Of a stretch of DNA of 64,000 nt, positions 1 to 12,682 are shown piece after piece. Source of the stretch: Eucommia ulmoides (taxonomy: Eukaryota > Streptophyta > Magnoliopsida > Garryales > Eucommiaceae); NCBI GenBank assembly GCA_016647705.1, contig CM028335.1, positions 4,397,501 to 4,461,500 of the forward strand. Direction: 5' to 3'. Position 1 is the stretch's first letter. Each line of letters starts with the position of its first letter. The notes below the pieces were generated by a model, which saw nothing but the letters and a program-made list of their open reading frames with translations, was not told the origin of the DNA and searched no databases. Both the position numbers and the translations under genes were made by a program.

Positions 1-418
1 GTCCACTACTAGCAATAGCTAGGGTCAGAGTGTGAAAAAATTGTTGAGACTTTTGGGGGCTTTATGTAATCTTTTTATTTACATTTACATGAGTATTGAA
101 CTCAGTATTGAACTCGTTATGTTACGTGACTTTGTAGACATAATTATGTATTTGGAGACGTATTTATATGTTTGAGACGTATTTATGTGATTGAGTCATA
201 TTTTTGTGGTTAAAACATATTTATGTGTTTTGGGACGTATTTATGTGGTTGAGACATATTTATATGTTTTGAGACGTATTTATGTGATGAAAATTATATA
301 TATTATTTTGGATTAACAATAATTTTATATTTGCTTATTTTCAGAGAATCTATTATTTAAAATTTGGATTGTGTTGATATTTAGTGAAAAAAAATTTATG
401 AGATTATGAAATTGATAT
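1..418. other. AT-rich non-coding DNA with a short degenerate minisatellite
   Basis: No gene is seen. From about 140 to 300 a motif like TTGAGACGTATTTATGTG recurs about seven times with a spacing of roughly 20-30 bases and many changes. The stretch ends where homology with the block at 18429 begins. It may be an inner part of the Ty3/gypsy element whose 3' end follows, but that is inference. Confidence 0.4.
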
Positions 419-500
419 TGTGGATATTTCGATTGATTTTTGGTCTCATGGGAAAGTCCACGAGGAAATTGGTTATCTAATAATTATGAAGTTGGTTGAG
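419..500 (+). repeat. Left piece of duplicated block, copy A
   Basis: These 82 bases match 18429-18510 closely. The match resumes at 8985, directly after the LTR element that interrupts it. The last five bases, TTGAG, are the left target duplication of that element. Confidence 0.85.
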
Positions 501-2490
501 TGACGCGTCCCGATTTTTTGAAAGGAAATAAAATAAAAGAAATTATGAAGCATTTTTTTTCAACAAATATTAAAGAGATGGTGTTTTTAAAAGCGTCGAT
601 TTTTACATAAAAAGTACTTAAGGCAATTTTAGAAAAAAGAGTCGCCACCTAACATTGAGTTTTAAATGATATGCTAGGTTACCGATTTTTTTAAAAAATA
701 ATTTGAAAAATGGCTTAAGTAAAATTTTGACTCCAAAAAGCACGGTCCGACCAGAGATTCGTTTTTAAGACTTCAGGGGTTAGTTACACTCGGAGAAGGT
801 GTTAGGTACCCTAAGATGCCCGTCTAAAGTCGGTACCTTATCCAATTAAGTTCAATCAAAATTTAAATTCAAATAATTTATTTGATTTTGAAATATCTTT
901 TTAGAAAATATTTTTTGTTTTTTTTTATTAAAAAAAATAAGTAGAAAACGTTTTTTTAACTTTCATGAAATAAAATGGCAAAAACAATTTTTATTTATTT
1001 TTATTTTAAAATGTTTTCCTGGTATGATCGCTTATAAAATATCGATAATTTAATAAGAATGACTCCCGGGGGGTTTTAATGTCTCGAGTTTTAAGTTAAA
1101 TTTTTTTATTTTTTTTATTTTTGTGTTTTTGCAATTTTTTCATTTTTTTAGATTTTTTTTTTTTTAGTTTTTTTAGAACAATAAAGATCAATTCATTTTT
1201 TTTTATTTTCTGATGCGAGAGAAGTAAATATTGACAGAAACACGATAATTGTACATAGAAATAAAAACGCGAAAAGGTGCAGAATAGGAAAATGAAAGCG
1301 CGGAACAAAAAAATATGTATAACAAAATAAAAACGCGGAAAGGCGCAGAATAGAAAAAAATAAATGTAGAAAAGTAAACCGATTTTTAAGTGTTTCAGTG
1401 GAACGTCCTTCTAACTTTTGTCTAATTTTAGGTCAATTAATTTACATTTTGAGGGGAGTGATCTCCCTTCTAAACCTAAACCGCTCAAGTAGAAGGTAAA
1501 GAGATTTCCACTACGTTTTGTCTACTTAATAAGTTATTCACAAGTTTATATATAAAAAGTTTTTAAAAAAATGAAGAAAAAATATCTAATTCACAAACCA
1601 GAATTTTAGTATAATAACGATTTATTTTTATTTTTATTTTTTAAAATGCATAAGTAAAATTTATAAAAGATGGAAGTTCATAACCTTAACTGAGAGATTT
1701 TTCTCCCTTCTTCCTTTCTCTTCTTCTCCAAAAAATAAAAATAAAAAAATAAATTATTTTTCCTTAAGATTTCTCTAAAAACATTTCCAAAAATTTTGGT
1801 CACTTTTTTCCTAAATTTATTGTCTTTTCCCTCATTTTTTTGGTCTCTTTGATGTGTATTTATAGCTCAAGAGGTGCATGAATGATCTTGGGGATAAAAA
1901 TTATTAAATCACCATAAAACAAGGTCAACAATGGTGGCAAATGGAGAAAACAAAACATGCTTGAGTGATGAATGAATAGTAAATTTGGTAGGAAATGAGT
2001 TGAACAAAATAAAATGAGGACATGATCTGAAATGGACTGTGAATTTGGCCCAAACGGATTAAAAATGAGTTGGAAATGGGTTGAAAACAGAATGGGCTAA
2101 AGCTACATAGGAGGAACAACTTCAAACGGATGTATCTTTCTCATACGAACTCCGATTTGACTCTATAACCAGTTATTGAAAAGTTTAGAAAGTTTAATTT
2201 CATATGCAACTTATGTCATCTGAAAATGCTAACTGTGTATTTAATTATGTTGAAAAGAGTGGACAATAGTATTCATTCTAATGCCGAAAATTACGACTTT
2301 TATCCGTTTGATATTTTTTTGCGTGTTTTGCTTTTAGAAAGTGTATTTTTTTTTATCCAAATCTTCAAATGAGAGTAACTGTTTATTTATTTTTTTTATT
2401 TTTATTTTTTTAAACAAAACAAAATAAAACAAAGTCAACTATAAAATAAAACTTAAAATTTTGTAGAGCGGTCAAAATACCGTGTCTACA
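501..2490 (-). repeat. 3' LTR of the coding-less Tat/Ogre-like element
   Basis: Minus-strand start TGTAGACACGG at 2490 and end at 501. It matches 6875-8984 throughout. A segment near 640-690 (minus-strand motif CTAGGTGGCGACTC-like, read here as GTCGCCACCTAAC) also matches the U5 end of the element at 39999, showing common descent of the two families. Confidence 0.85.
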
Positions 2491-2789
2491 GCTACCTCCT
2501 ATTTGTTATGCAAGTTCCACTTGTTTGACAAAGATAAAAAATCATGTCATTTTGATCGCCCTATTTTTTTAGATTTCATTTTTTTTTTAAATTTTAACAA
2601 AAGACAAAATTAAAAGAAGATCATTTTTGGAGCGTGATGGAAAATGTAATATGGATGAATTGCAACTGAACCCTACAAGGGTTACCTACGTATCTCGACA
2701 GTGACAAAAATCAGGTCACACGTAGTTCAATAGATGCCCCAGGCGGGGCAAGAAAAAAATGCAAAAATAAAGCAGCCCTCACGGAAAGA

Positions 2790-3760
2790 TAATGCAAAAT
2801 ATAAGAAATCATCACGGAGAGGCAAATATAAAATAAATGAGTCATCACAAAGAGGAAAATGCAAAAATAAAGGGCCATTACGAAGAGACAATGTAGAATA
2901 TATGAGTCATCACGGAGAGGCGAATGCAAAAATCAAAATTCATCACGAAGAGGCAATGCAAGATGAGCCGTAACGGAGAGGCAATTCAAAATGTATGAGC
3001 CATCACGGAAAAATAGTGCAGAATATATGAGTCATCACGGAGAGACAATGCAAAATGTATGAGCCATCACAAAGAGAAAAATACAAAAAAAAAAAAAATA
3101 GAAAGCCATCATGGAGAGGCAATGCAAGATGAGCCATCACGAAGAGGCAATGCAAAAATATATAAGCTGTTACGGAGAGGCGAATGCAAAATAAGGGGCC
3201 ATCACGAAGAGTCAATGCAAGATGAGCTATCATGGAGAGGCAACGTAAAATATATGAGCCATCATGGAGAGGCGAATGCAAAATGAAGGACCATCACAGA
3301 GAGACAATGTAAGATAAGCCGTCATAGAGAGACAATGCAAAATGTCTGAGCTATAATGGAGAGGCAGTACAAAATAAAGGGCCATCATGGAGAGGCAATG
3401 CGAGATGAGCTGTCACAGAGAGGCAATGCAAAATATATGAGTCATCACGGAAAGGCGAATGCAAAAATTAAAAGTCATCATAGAGAGACAATACAAAATG
3501 TATGAGCCATCACGGAGAGACAGCGCAAGATGAGCCGCTATGGAGAGGCAATGCAAAATGTATGAGCCATCACAAAAAGGCAATGCAAAATAAAAAACCA
3601 TCACGGAGAGGCAAATGTAAAATAAAGAGTCATCACAGAGAGGTAAATGCAAATAAAGGGCCATCACGGAGAGGCAATGCAAAATATAAAAAAAGTCATC
3701 ACGGAGAGGTATAATGCAAATGAAAAGTCATCATGGAGAGACATAATGCAAAAATAAAAT
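2790..3760. repeat. Tandem array I, about 33-bp units
   Basis: Nearly thirty diverged copies of a unit like CATCACGGAGAGGCAATGC followed by AAAATnnATGAGC. It lies close to the polypurine tract, where Tat/Ogre elements are known to carry tandem repeats. Its regular period leaves both strands partly open, but the predicted peptides are repeats of the same unit and are not taken as genes. Confidence 0.9.
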
Positions 3761-3879
3761 GTCATATATAAAATGTGCCCCAGCCTACGGTTGTGGTTGC
3801 CAAGCTAAAAAAACTCCTAGATGCAGAAAATAATAAAAAAAAAAATACATATAATGTGCCCCAGTTTGGGGTTGACACT

Positions 3880-4490
3880 TCAATGACCGAACCTTTACAA
3901 GTTGCCTACGTACCTCAGCATTGCACCAACGATCAAGTTTAGCGTAGTTCAGTGATGTGAATGAAGGTTCATGGGATGTCGTACTTGGATGACCAAACTT
4001 TGATTGGTTGCCTACGTACCTCGACATTACACCGAGGATCAGGTCTCGCATAGTTCACGAGTGTGAATGAAGGTTTATGGAATGTAAGACTTGGATGATC
4101 GAACCTTGATAGGTTGCCTACGTACCTTGATATTACACCGAAGACCAGGTCTAGCGTAGTTTAAGCCTTGTGAATGAAGGTTTATGGAATGTAGCACTTG
4201 GATGACCGAACCTTAATAGGTTACCTACGTACTTTGGTATTACACCGAAGATCAGGTCTAACGTAGTTCACACCTTGTGAATGAAGGTTTATGGAATGTA
4301 ACATTTGGATGACCGAACCTTGATAGGTTGTCTACGTACCTCGGTATTGCACTAAAGATCAGGTCTAGCGTAGTTCACGCCTTGTGAATGAAGGTTTATA
4401 GAATGTAGCACGTAGATGACCAAACCTTGATAAGTTGCCTACGTACCTCAGTATTACACCGAAGATCAAGTCTAGCATAGTTCATGCCTT
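3880..4490. repeat. Tandem array II, about 107-bp units
   Basis: The phrase GTTGCCTACGTACCTC or a close variant recurs at about 3900, 4008, 4113, 4219, 4328 and 4434, giving six units of about 107 bp. Each ends in a segment like CAGGTCTAGCGTAGTTCA. A related single copy is seen at about 2660-2730, and an inverse relative at about 46370-46500 in the other Tat/Ogre element. Confidence 0.9.
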
Positions 4491-5189
4491 GCCCTTTTCA
4501 GGGCAGAAACACAAATATTCAAGAAGATGCTCATCAAATGGTAAAGAGACAACATTTAAGAATTATACACAGAAATCATTGAAACATTTTTCTTTAATTT
4601 TAATTTTTGATTTTTTTTTTTTAAAAACAAATATTTGTCATCTTTAAGCGAACCACATTTTTATTTTTTTTTAGGATTTGTTTGCAATTTGGGGCTCTTA
4701 CATCCCTTCAGCTTTGGTGAAATTTTGTTTTTGACCCGTTGAGGGAATTGAAAAGAGTAGTGCACTCTGAACTTCGTGGTATAAACTTGGCTTGGCTTTC
4801 TTGGGTGTTGAGATTAATTTTGACACTTAGGATCTAGAACTCCTATATGCTTTGCATTTCAATCAACTCTTGCAACTTTATTACCAAAAAATGCACAAAA
4901 TTTCAAAGTTTATTCGCCTAAATATCCATTCTTCCCTGACATAATTTTCTGTGTTGATTTTGATTTGAGCATGATAAATATGATATGGATAATAGTAAAT
5001 ATTCTTTTCCAAAATTAGTTACACAAGATGACCCTCGTCAACTAATGAGTATTCAAACCCCTCTTTCCACGATGAGACTTTTCCATAACTGAAATATAGA
5101 TGTTTCTTGAATTTATTTTTTTGAAATTTTCTATTTTTTCTATTTTTTAAGAAGCATTTTTAGACATTAGACAAGTCTCTTGACATCAA

Positions 5190-5630
5190 AACGTTTTGGG
5201 ATGATGACTTTGCTTTATGATGGATTACATAGCCATTGGATGAGTCATTTGAGTAATGGATTTTTGGAAGATGGCCAGTCTGATGAGGACTTTTTTGGGT
5301 AATGACTTTACTTTATGATGGATTGCCTAGCCATTGGGTAGACAAAGCTCTGGACGAAAAGAATATTTTCTGGGGTTGTGGCGTTGCTTTATCATGGATT
5401 GTCTAATCGTTGGATGAGTCATTTGAGTAATGGATTTTTGGAAGATGGGCTTTTTGATGAGGTTTTTTTTTTTTTTGGTAATAGCTTTACTTTATGACGG
5501 ATTGCCTAGCCGTGAAATGGATTATTTGAGGAATGAATTTTTGGAAGATGGACTTTCAGATAACGGCTTTTCGGGTAATGACTTTACTTTATGACGGATT
5601 GCCTAGCCAGAAAATGAGTTTTGGGTCCAA
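5190..5630. repeat. Tandem array III, about 80-105-bp units
   Basis: Five diverged units share GACTTTACTTTATGACGGAT then TGCCTAGCC, often followed by GAATGGATTTTTGGAAGATG. No protein signature is seen. The rest of the interior (4500-5190 and 5630-6874) is AT-rich with nothing recognised. Confidence 0.75.
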
Positions 5631-6874
5631 TCAATGCTCTCATCAATTTTCTAAAGGTTAGAAAAAAGATAAGGTAGAATTTGAAATTGATAGGAAATAC
5701 AATACCATTTTGGTAATTTGGTTGACCTAGGCAATGATGTGAATGATCTTCTATTTACTTTGACTTCATCCCATTGGTCAAGACATGAAATTTTGGGCTT
5801 CGAAAAAAAAAAAGCATTTTTTATGGTGGATAGAGTGTTGCAATTTGTGTTTAGAGATGCCTGGGGCCCAGGGATAGGATTTTTGAGAGTCATTTTTATT
5901 TTCTAGTTAAAATGAATTATCTTGCTTCACTTTCTTTCATATCAAAATCTTTCTTATTATCAGAATCATATTTATCATGCTCAAATTCATTTTCAACACA
6001 TAGATCATGAACAAACAATTTTGGAATATTTGAAAAAACAAGCGTTAGACTTTTGAGACGTCTTTTAAAAACACAATAGCAATTATTGAAAGTTTCAAGC
6101 TATTTACAAAGAAAATCCTCCACCATTCAGAAGGCTAACTAGATGGAGAGGTGGATTTAAGATTTTTTCCAATTTTGTCAAGAAATAAATCCCAATACAC
6201 CAAGGGGTATAAATCAGGCTCACAAATGGTATTCTTAGAATTTGGCTTTAGCTCATAATTAGAGCGATTAATGTTTCACCATAAGGTAGGTTTGGAAAAA
6301 TTCCTCTCTTTTTCAAGGATAAGACACGAAACATTTATGGAAAAGATGGGATTACACGGTGGAAGGCGAAAAATTAGGCTTATGAAAATATGAGAATTTA
6401 TGGTTTGTGATCCAAGATATTGAGATGGAGTATGATTTTTGACTTTAAAGGGATTTCAGGGGTACCAATTAATTTAGGGGCACGGGTAGGGGCATGGGTC
6501 AAGTAGGCAATTTAGAAGGTGGGAAGTTGGGCAACATTTGACTGAGTAGGTTTTGAATTGCGGTTTTTAATTTTGGTCAAACTTTGAAGGTACCACTTGA
6601 ATTAGAAATATTGGTCAATATGATTTCATTTATAATAAGCACATCTTATTCAAGAGGGAAGCCTAGAGAATTTTTGGTAGCTTTTTTTTTTTTTTTTTTT
6701 TTAATTTACTCTTAGATGACCAATATTTTCTTCAAATTATACTTATTTACAAAAATTAAAAAATAAAATAAAGAGATTACAAAATAAAACAAGATATTCG
6801 GATTTAGATTTTTGGACTTATTTGGATATCGTAGGCTCGACCCTCTAAAATAATTCTCCAATTGAGTTGCAACC

Positions 6875-8984
6875 TGGCGCGCCCCGATTTTCCGAAAGGA
6901 AATAAAATAAAAGAAATTTTAAAGCATTTTTGAAAACAAATATTAAAGAAAGGGGATTTTTAAAAGCGTCGATTTTTACCTAAAAAGTACTTAAGCCAAT
7001 TTTAGAAAAAAAGAGTCGCCACCTAGTATTGAGTTTTAAATGGTGTGCTAGGTCACCGATTTTTTAAAAAAACAATTTGAAAAATGGTTTAAGTAAAATT
7101 TTGACTCTAAAAAGCACGATCCGACCAGAGATTTATTTTTATGAGTTTGGAGGTCAGTTTCGTTCAGAGAATGTGTTAAGCACCCCAAGACGCCCGTCTA
7201 AAGATAGTACCTTATTCAATTAAGTTCAATCAAAATTTAAATTTGAATGTTTTATTTGATTTTGAAATTTCTTTTTAGAAAATATTTTTTTGTTTCTTGT
7301 TTTTTTTTAAAAAAAAAAAAAAAAGTAGAAAACTATTTTTTAACTTTCATGAAATAAAATGTTAAACAATTTTTATATTTATTTTTATTTTGAAATGTTC
7401 CCCTGGTATGATCGCTTATAAAATATTGATAATTTAATAAGGAATGACCCCGGGGGTTTTTAATGTCTCGAGTTTTAAGTTAAGACTTTTTTTTTGCTTT
7501 TGTTTTTTATTTTTGTTTTTTGCAATTTTTTTTCATTTTTTTGGATTTTTTTTTAATTTTTTTTTTTTTTTGAGTTTTCTAGAATATAAAAGATCAATTC
7601 ATTTTTTTATTTTCTGATGCGAGAGAAGTAAATATTTACATAAATACAATAACAATACATAGAAATAAAAATGTGAAAAAGCGCACAATAGGAAAATAAA
7701 AGCGCTGAAAGGCGAGGAACAAAAAAATATGTACAACAAAATAAAATTGCGGAAATGCGCAGAATAGGAAAATAAATGTAGAAAAGTAAACCGATTTTTA
7801 AGTATTCCCGTGGAACATCCTTTTAAATTTTATCCAATTTTAGATCTATTAATTTACATATCAAGGGGAGCGATCTCTCTTCTTAACCTAAACCGCTCAA
7901 GTAGAATGTAGGAATATTTCCACCTTGTTTTGTCTACTCATTAAGTTATTCACAAATTTATATATAAAAAAAATTAAAAAAAAAAAAGAAGAAAAAAAAT
8001 CTAATTTACAAACCAGAATTTTAGAATAATAACGACTTATTTTTATTTTTTAAAATATATAAGTAAAATTTACAAAAGATGAAAATTCACAATCTTAACT
8101 TAGAGATTTTTCTCCCATCTTCCTTTCTTTTCTTCTCCAAAAATAAAAATAAAAATAAAAAAATTATTTTCCCTCAATACTTCTCTAAAAAATTTCCCAT
8201 AAATTTTGGTCACTTTTCTCCTAAATTTATTGCTTTTTCCCTCATTTTTTTGGTCTCTTTGATGTTGTATTTATAACTCAAAAGGTGCATGAATGATCTT
8301 GGGGTTAAAAATCATTAAATCACCATAAAACAAGGTCAACAATGGTGGTAAATGGAGAGAAAAAAAAGGTGCTAGAGTGATGAATGAATAGTAAATTTGG
8401 TGGGAAATGGGCTAAAGAAAATAAAATGAGGACATAGGCTGAAATGGACTGTGAATTTGGTCCAAACGGATTGAAAATGGGTTGAAAACAAAATGGGCTG
8501 AATTTATATTGGATTTGGGCCAAAAAAAAAGGGCTGCAAAATGGGCTGGAAGTGGCCGGTCCGCTGATCCGCGCACAATTCGAAGCTGCACAAGAGGGAC
8601 AAGTTCAAATGGATGTATCTTTCTCATACGAACTTCAATCTGGCTCTATAACCAGTCATTGGAAAGCTTAGAGAGTCTAGTTTCATATGCAACTTGTTTA
8701 ATCTCAAAATGCTATTTTTGTATTTAATTATGTTGAAAAGAGTGGACATTAGTCTTTATTCTAGTGCCGAAAATCGTGACTTTTATCCGTTTGATCTTTT
8801 CTTTGCACGTTTTGCTTCCAGAAAGTGTTTTTTTTTTTATCCAAATCTTTAAATAAGAGTCATTGTTGTTGTTGTTGTTGTTTTTTTTTTTTTTTTTTTT
8901 TTTTTTGATTTTCTGAAATTAAATAAAGTTAACTATAAAATAAAACTTAAAATTTTGTAGAGCGATCAAAATACTGTGTCTACA
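6875..8984 (-). repeat. 5' LTR of the coding-less Tat/Ogre-like element
   Basis: Direct repeat of 501-2490, slightly longer, with extra T-rich tracts (for example near 8880-8906) accounting for part of the difference. Confidence 0.85.
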
Positions 8985-10462
8985 TTGAGTATATTGGTTA
9001 TGAGATATGGTAGTGGACTTAAAATGTCATGCCCAGTGAGAACAAAATTTGAGGTCGTGGACCTGTTGGTATTGAGATAGACCCAATTTAAGTGAGACTA
9101 CAATGACATTTTAAGAATATATATTTGTTGATATATATTATTATTATTATTATTATTAGAGTGCGCATCGGAAGTGTTTAGAAGTATAAGATTCTCTAAC
9201 AATTTGTAATCTTTGTTAGGAGTTACCGACCAAAGTGTACCATGTTGTATGTTTTATTGGATACAGTATGAGCCACCGCAAATGCGGAAGTGGCGTAGTA
9301 TGGATTTTGAGAGTTATTGATTGTTGGTGACTTTCGGTTATGGAACCTACATAGAAAATAATTGTCTTAGAATCGAATGTGACTAATAGGACCAGGTGAT
9401 TCTTAATTATTGTTTTAAACAAAATTTCGAGGACGAAATCTATTTAAGAGGGATAGATTGTAATACTTCAAAAATTTATATTTTCAAAATATTATTTTAT
9501 ATAAATTTAATATTTTTTTGGGATTATTTTGTATATTATGAAAATTTATGGTATAAATATATATTTGATAACTTTTTGGATTATAAGTATAATTTGCGTA
9601 TCTAATAATAATATTATTTTAAATTATGGAGTGTTGATATAATTTTAGTAATGATTAAAGTTTAATAATTATAATAATTATATTATATCTTAAATCTCAC
9701 GAGAAGGGACAAGGAAAAGGAAAATAGGAAAAAGAAAAAGGAAAGTAATAATAAATAATTATTATAATTATTTTATATTATAATATTTTATTATTATACG
9801 TATTTGCATTATATGTTAGTAAGAGGAAAGGGGAGAGAGATCTGTGTTTGGGATTAGAAAATCACACGCAACAGAGAGAAGAGAAGCAGACAACGAAGAG
9901 TAGAAAAGAGAAGAAAAATAATTTCAGTTGATTAATTGTGGATTTCAGGTATGATTCATAACCTTTTAATATATGTATTTAATCTCTTTATATATTGTGT
10001 TATTTATGCTATTGTGGTTATAATTGTTGATTTATGATCACGAAATATTATATGGCCAATTATGTATAATACATGCCTACATGCTATTTGTTGAATTAAT
10101 TGAATACATGTATAAAAGGAATTAAAATCCTACTGAGCGTTGACTCATCTCTCTACAGTATTTATTGCAGGAATTACGAAAAAGAAGCTATGCTAGAATT
10201 TATATTGGATTTGTATAATATATTATGAATTGTACTGCATATTATACATATAAATAGTACCATACGTATGAATAATATCCCGTATTTGATTTGTGCATTT
10301 TAATTTTGTAATATTTTAATTATTGTGGCCGTTGTAAAACTAATGATCATTAATAAAGTGGGGCCTGATTGATTAGTATTTTACCTTTACTTTTCCGTAC
10401 TAAAGGGAGAAACTGAATGGAGCCCTAGGAGGCCGGATTGTTACAACATTGATAATCCAATT
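8985..10462 (+). repeat. Middle piece of duplicated block, copy A
   Basis: Matches 18511-20012 in order and orientation. It holds the last part of a Ty3/gypsy element (the end-of-pol phrase ACAAAATTTCGAGGACGAAAT at about 9419), a polypurine stretch, one LTR, and 17 bases of flank. It stops at the target site of the copia element inserted at 10463. Confidence 0.85.
9459..10445 (+). repeat. Single 3' LTR of a Ty3/gypsy (chromovirus-like) element, copy A
   Basis: Starts TGTAATAC after a purine-rich stretch and ends TTACA. The upstream phrase coding for N-K-I-S-R-T-K-F is typical of the C-terminal end of pol in Tekay/Del-type chromoviruses. The rest of the element is not in the window; it is a fossil. 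Confidence 0.65.
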
Positions 10463-12613
10463 TGTTGATCCTAAGATTTTCATGAACAATTAAGTGTTGA
10501 TATTTTGGTGGAACTAATGTTTTAATTGAGTGTTTCAGTGATTTAAAGTTCCAGTGATGAAGATGATGCAAATTAAATGAATGTTAAACCATGAAGTTGA
10601 AGATATTGAAGAATTAAGAGTTTGAAGAAATTAGGAAAAACAACCCTGGTAAATTTCAACTCTTAATAACCCATTTAGGAACACACACATGACATAAAAT
10701 GTATTTTATTAATTATGTGTGTTTTGATTAAGTGAAATTATTTACTCCTATATGTGGTTTGAAAAAAAATATTTTTGATTGACTAAAATGAAATACAAGA
10801 ATATTAGTGGAGTTAATTTTAAAGAATAAATGGTTAAAGGGATGAAAATGTAAAAAAAAAATGAGTTAAAAACGTATTCAGAGAAGAGATCCAGAAGATG
10901 GCAGTCGACTGGTGAGTCGACCGGATAAGGAAGCTGAAAGATCCTGTATCTCTAAGTCAACTGACAGGTGGACCGATCAAGGAAGCTAAACTCTCTGAAA
11001 CTACAAGTCGACCGATAGGTCGACCGGTGAAAGTAAGACAAACTCTCAGAATCAAGCAGTTGACCGACAGGTCGATCGATGAACTTCATTGGCTACAACC
11101 TGAATCTGGCAGTCGACTGGGTAGTCGACCTGAGGCGCTGTTTCAGGATTCTGTTCTATCCGAAATTATATCCAAAAGTAGCCGTTTTGAGTTGGGATTT
11201 GAGAGAGAATTCAAGGATATTATCTATATTTAAGATATGGTTCACTTACTAATTAAATTCTATTGATTTGGTACATTAAATATTAATGTTTCTCAATTTG
11301 CTACTTGAAATAATTTCTATTCTATCTAATTGAGTTTGAGAAATACTTGGGAGGTTTAATTGAGAGATTTGAAAGCTGTTATTAAATTAATTGAACCAAA
11401 ATGAAGCTATTATGATATAAGGGGTCTATATGTGCTATTAATTATCATGACACATGTAAACTAGCCGTTAGAAGACTGATTCATACTCCTTTAAATAGAC
11501 CTGCGAATTTCATATATTATTAAGCAGTAAATAAGAGAGAAATCATATCATATCATATCATTTGTGAGCTTTTATAATAGTTATCCATCTGAAATATTGT
11601 GAGCTTTTCTGAGAGACGATCTTGAAGATCAACTGCTGTTAATCTTTGCTGCTACCGGATCTGAAGTTAATTCCTTTATCTAATTATTCTGTAGATTCCG
11701 GGTGAGATCTTTCCAATTAATTTTTATTGTGCATTACTTGTTTATTATTGGAAATTGATCTTAGATATTGTTTCTGATTTTTGAAGAAAATATTTTTACA
11801 AACAATTTCTTGAATCTGATTACGTGCTGAAATTTTCTACCCACATCTTGTTAAAATCAGATTTTTTATCTCACGTTTTTCTATCACTAGACTTGAGATA
11901 TTAATTGTGTTATTATTTATCTGGGGTGGTAGAAGTTCTGAGTGAGATTTCCTGCTTATCATTTTGTATTGGTGAGTAGTGTGACAGATTAAGTACTGTT
12001 GGGGGTATTTAATCAGGGGTAGCTGAGTTTCAGCCTCTTCCTATAAAGAGATTGAGGTAATGATTCTTCCTAGATAGAATTGCGTTATGAGTGATTTGTA
12101 AAGGTTCCATCCTTACTTGGAAAAATGATAGCTGGAGTGTTTTGTGAGGTTTTGATTCTTGAGCCTAAGGTATAAAAAGAATTAGGTTAGTCTTTAACCT
12201 ATAAAAAGATAGGTTTTTCTTGAGCCTGTAAAAAGTAGAGGTTATTTCTTAACTTGGGAAAATGATTTTGTAAAGGTTGGTTATGAGTCTGTAAAAGAAT
12301 CGGTGTGAGCGTTTGGTTCCTACCTTTAAAGGGATCTTAAGTATTAGTGGATGCGAATCTCCGTGGGGCTCGGAGGACTGGACTAGCCAAGAGTAGCTTG
12401 GTAAACCAAGATATATCTTGATGTGCTGCATTATTAATTTGTTTATATTTGTTGTTTGTGTGTGTACCTAGTTGATTAATTTATTTCGTTGTGATATAAA
12501 GATAATAATTAATTTAGGAATAAAATTAATTATTTGATTTATTGAAGTTTTTATTCTGATAATTTTTAATTATTCAATTCACCCCTCATTTTGGGTATTC
12601 TACTAGGCCAACA
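10463..12613 (+). repeat. 5' LTR of the copia element
   Basis: TG...CA ends. Between 10900 and 11130 about five short inverted motifs built on GTCGACC (for example GTCGACCGATAGGTCGAC at 11008) are spaced about 50 bases apart, upstream of a TTTAAATA box at about 11490. The T/A-rich remainder has no open frame of note. Confidence 0.9.
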
Positions 12614-12615
12614 AT

Positions 12616-12627
12616 TGGCATCAGAGC
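12616..12627 (+). other. Primer binding site, tRNA-iMet type
   Basis: TGGCATCAGAGC, two bases after the LTR. The usual plant copia site is TGGTATCAGAGC, so one base differs. Confidence 0.85.
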
Positions 12628-12682
12628 TGGTTTTAGCTTGTTAGACTTAACATCCTAGCTAAATCGATCACGTGCACGCACC

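Larger units (their letters stand above)
501..8984 (-). mobile_element. Coding-less Tat/Ogre-like LTR retrotransposon
   Basis: Two long direct repeats (501-2490 and 6875-8984) bound a 4.4-kb interior. Both outer flanks are TTGAG (496-500 and 8985-8989), and the uninterrupted site is preserved near 18510. Read on the minus strand, each LTR starts TGTAGACACGG, as in the element at 39999, so the 5' LTR is the right-hand one. The purine-rich AGGAGGTAGC before the left LTR is the likely polypurine tract. A decayed form of the tRNA-Arg primer site seen at 42134 lies just inside the right LTR. No gag or pol is recognisable; the interior holds tandem arrays, so mobility would have depended on a relative. 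The LTRs differ at many places by eye, so it is older than the element at 39999. Confidence 0.85.

Noticed and set aside
2734-3714. Several open frames on both strands with repeated peptides
   Set aside because: All come from the 33-bp tandem array of the LTR element; being open on both strands is a product of the period.
2790-3760. CRISPR-like array of short repeats
   Set aside because: Units are contiguous and diverged with no unique spacers, in plant nuclear DNA inside an LTR element.
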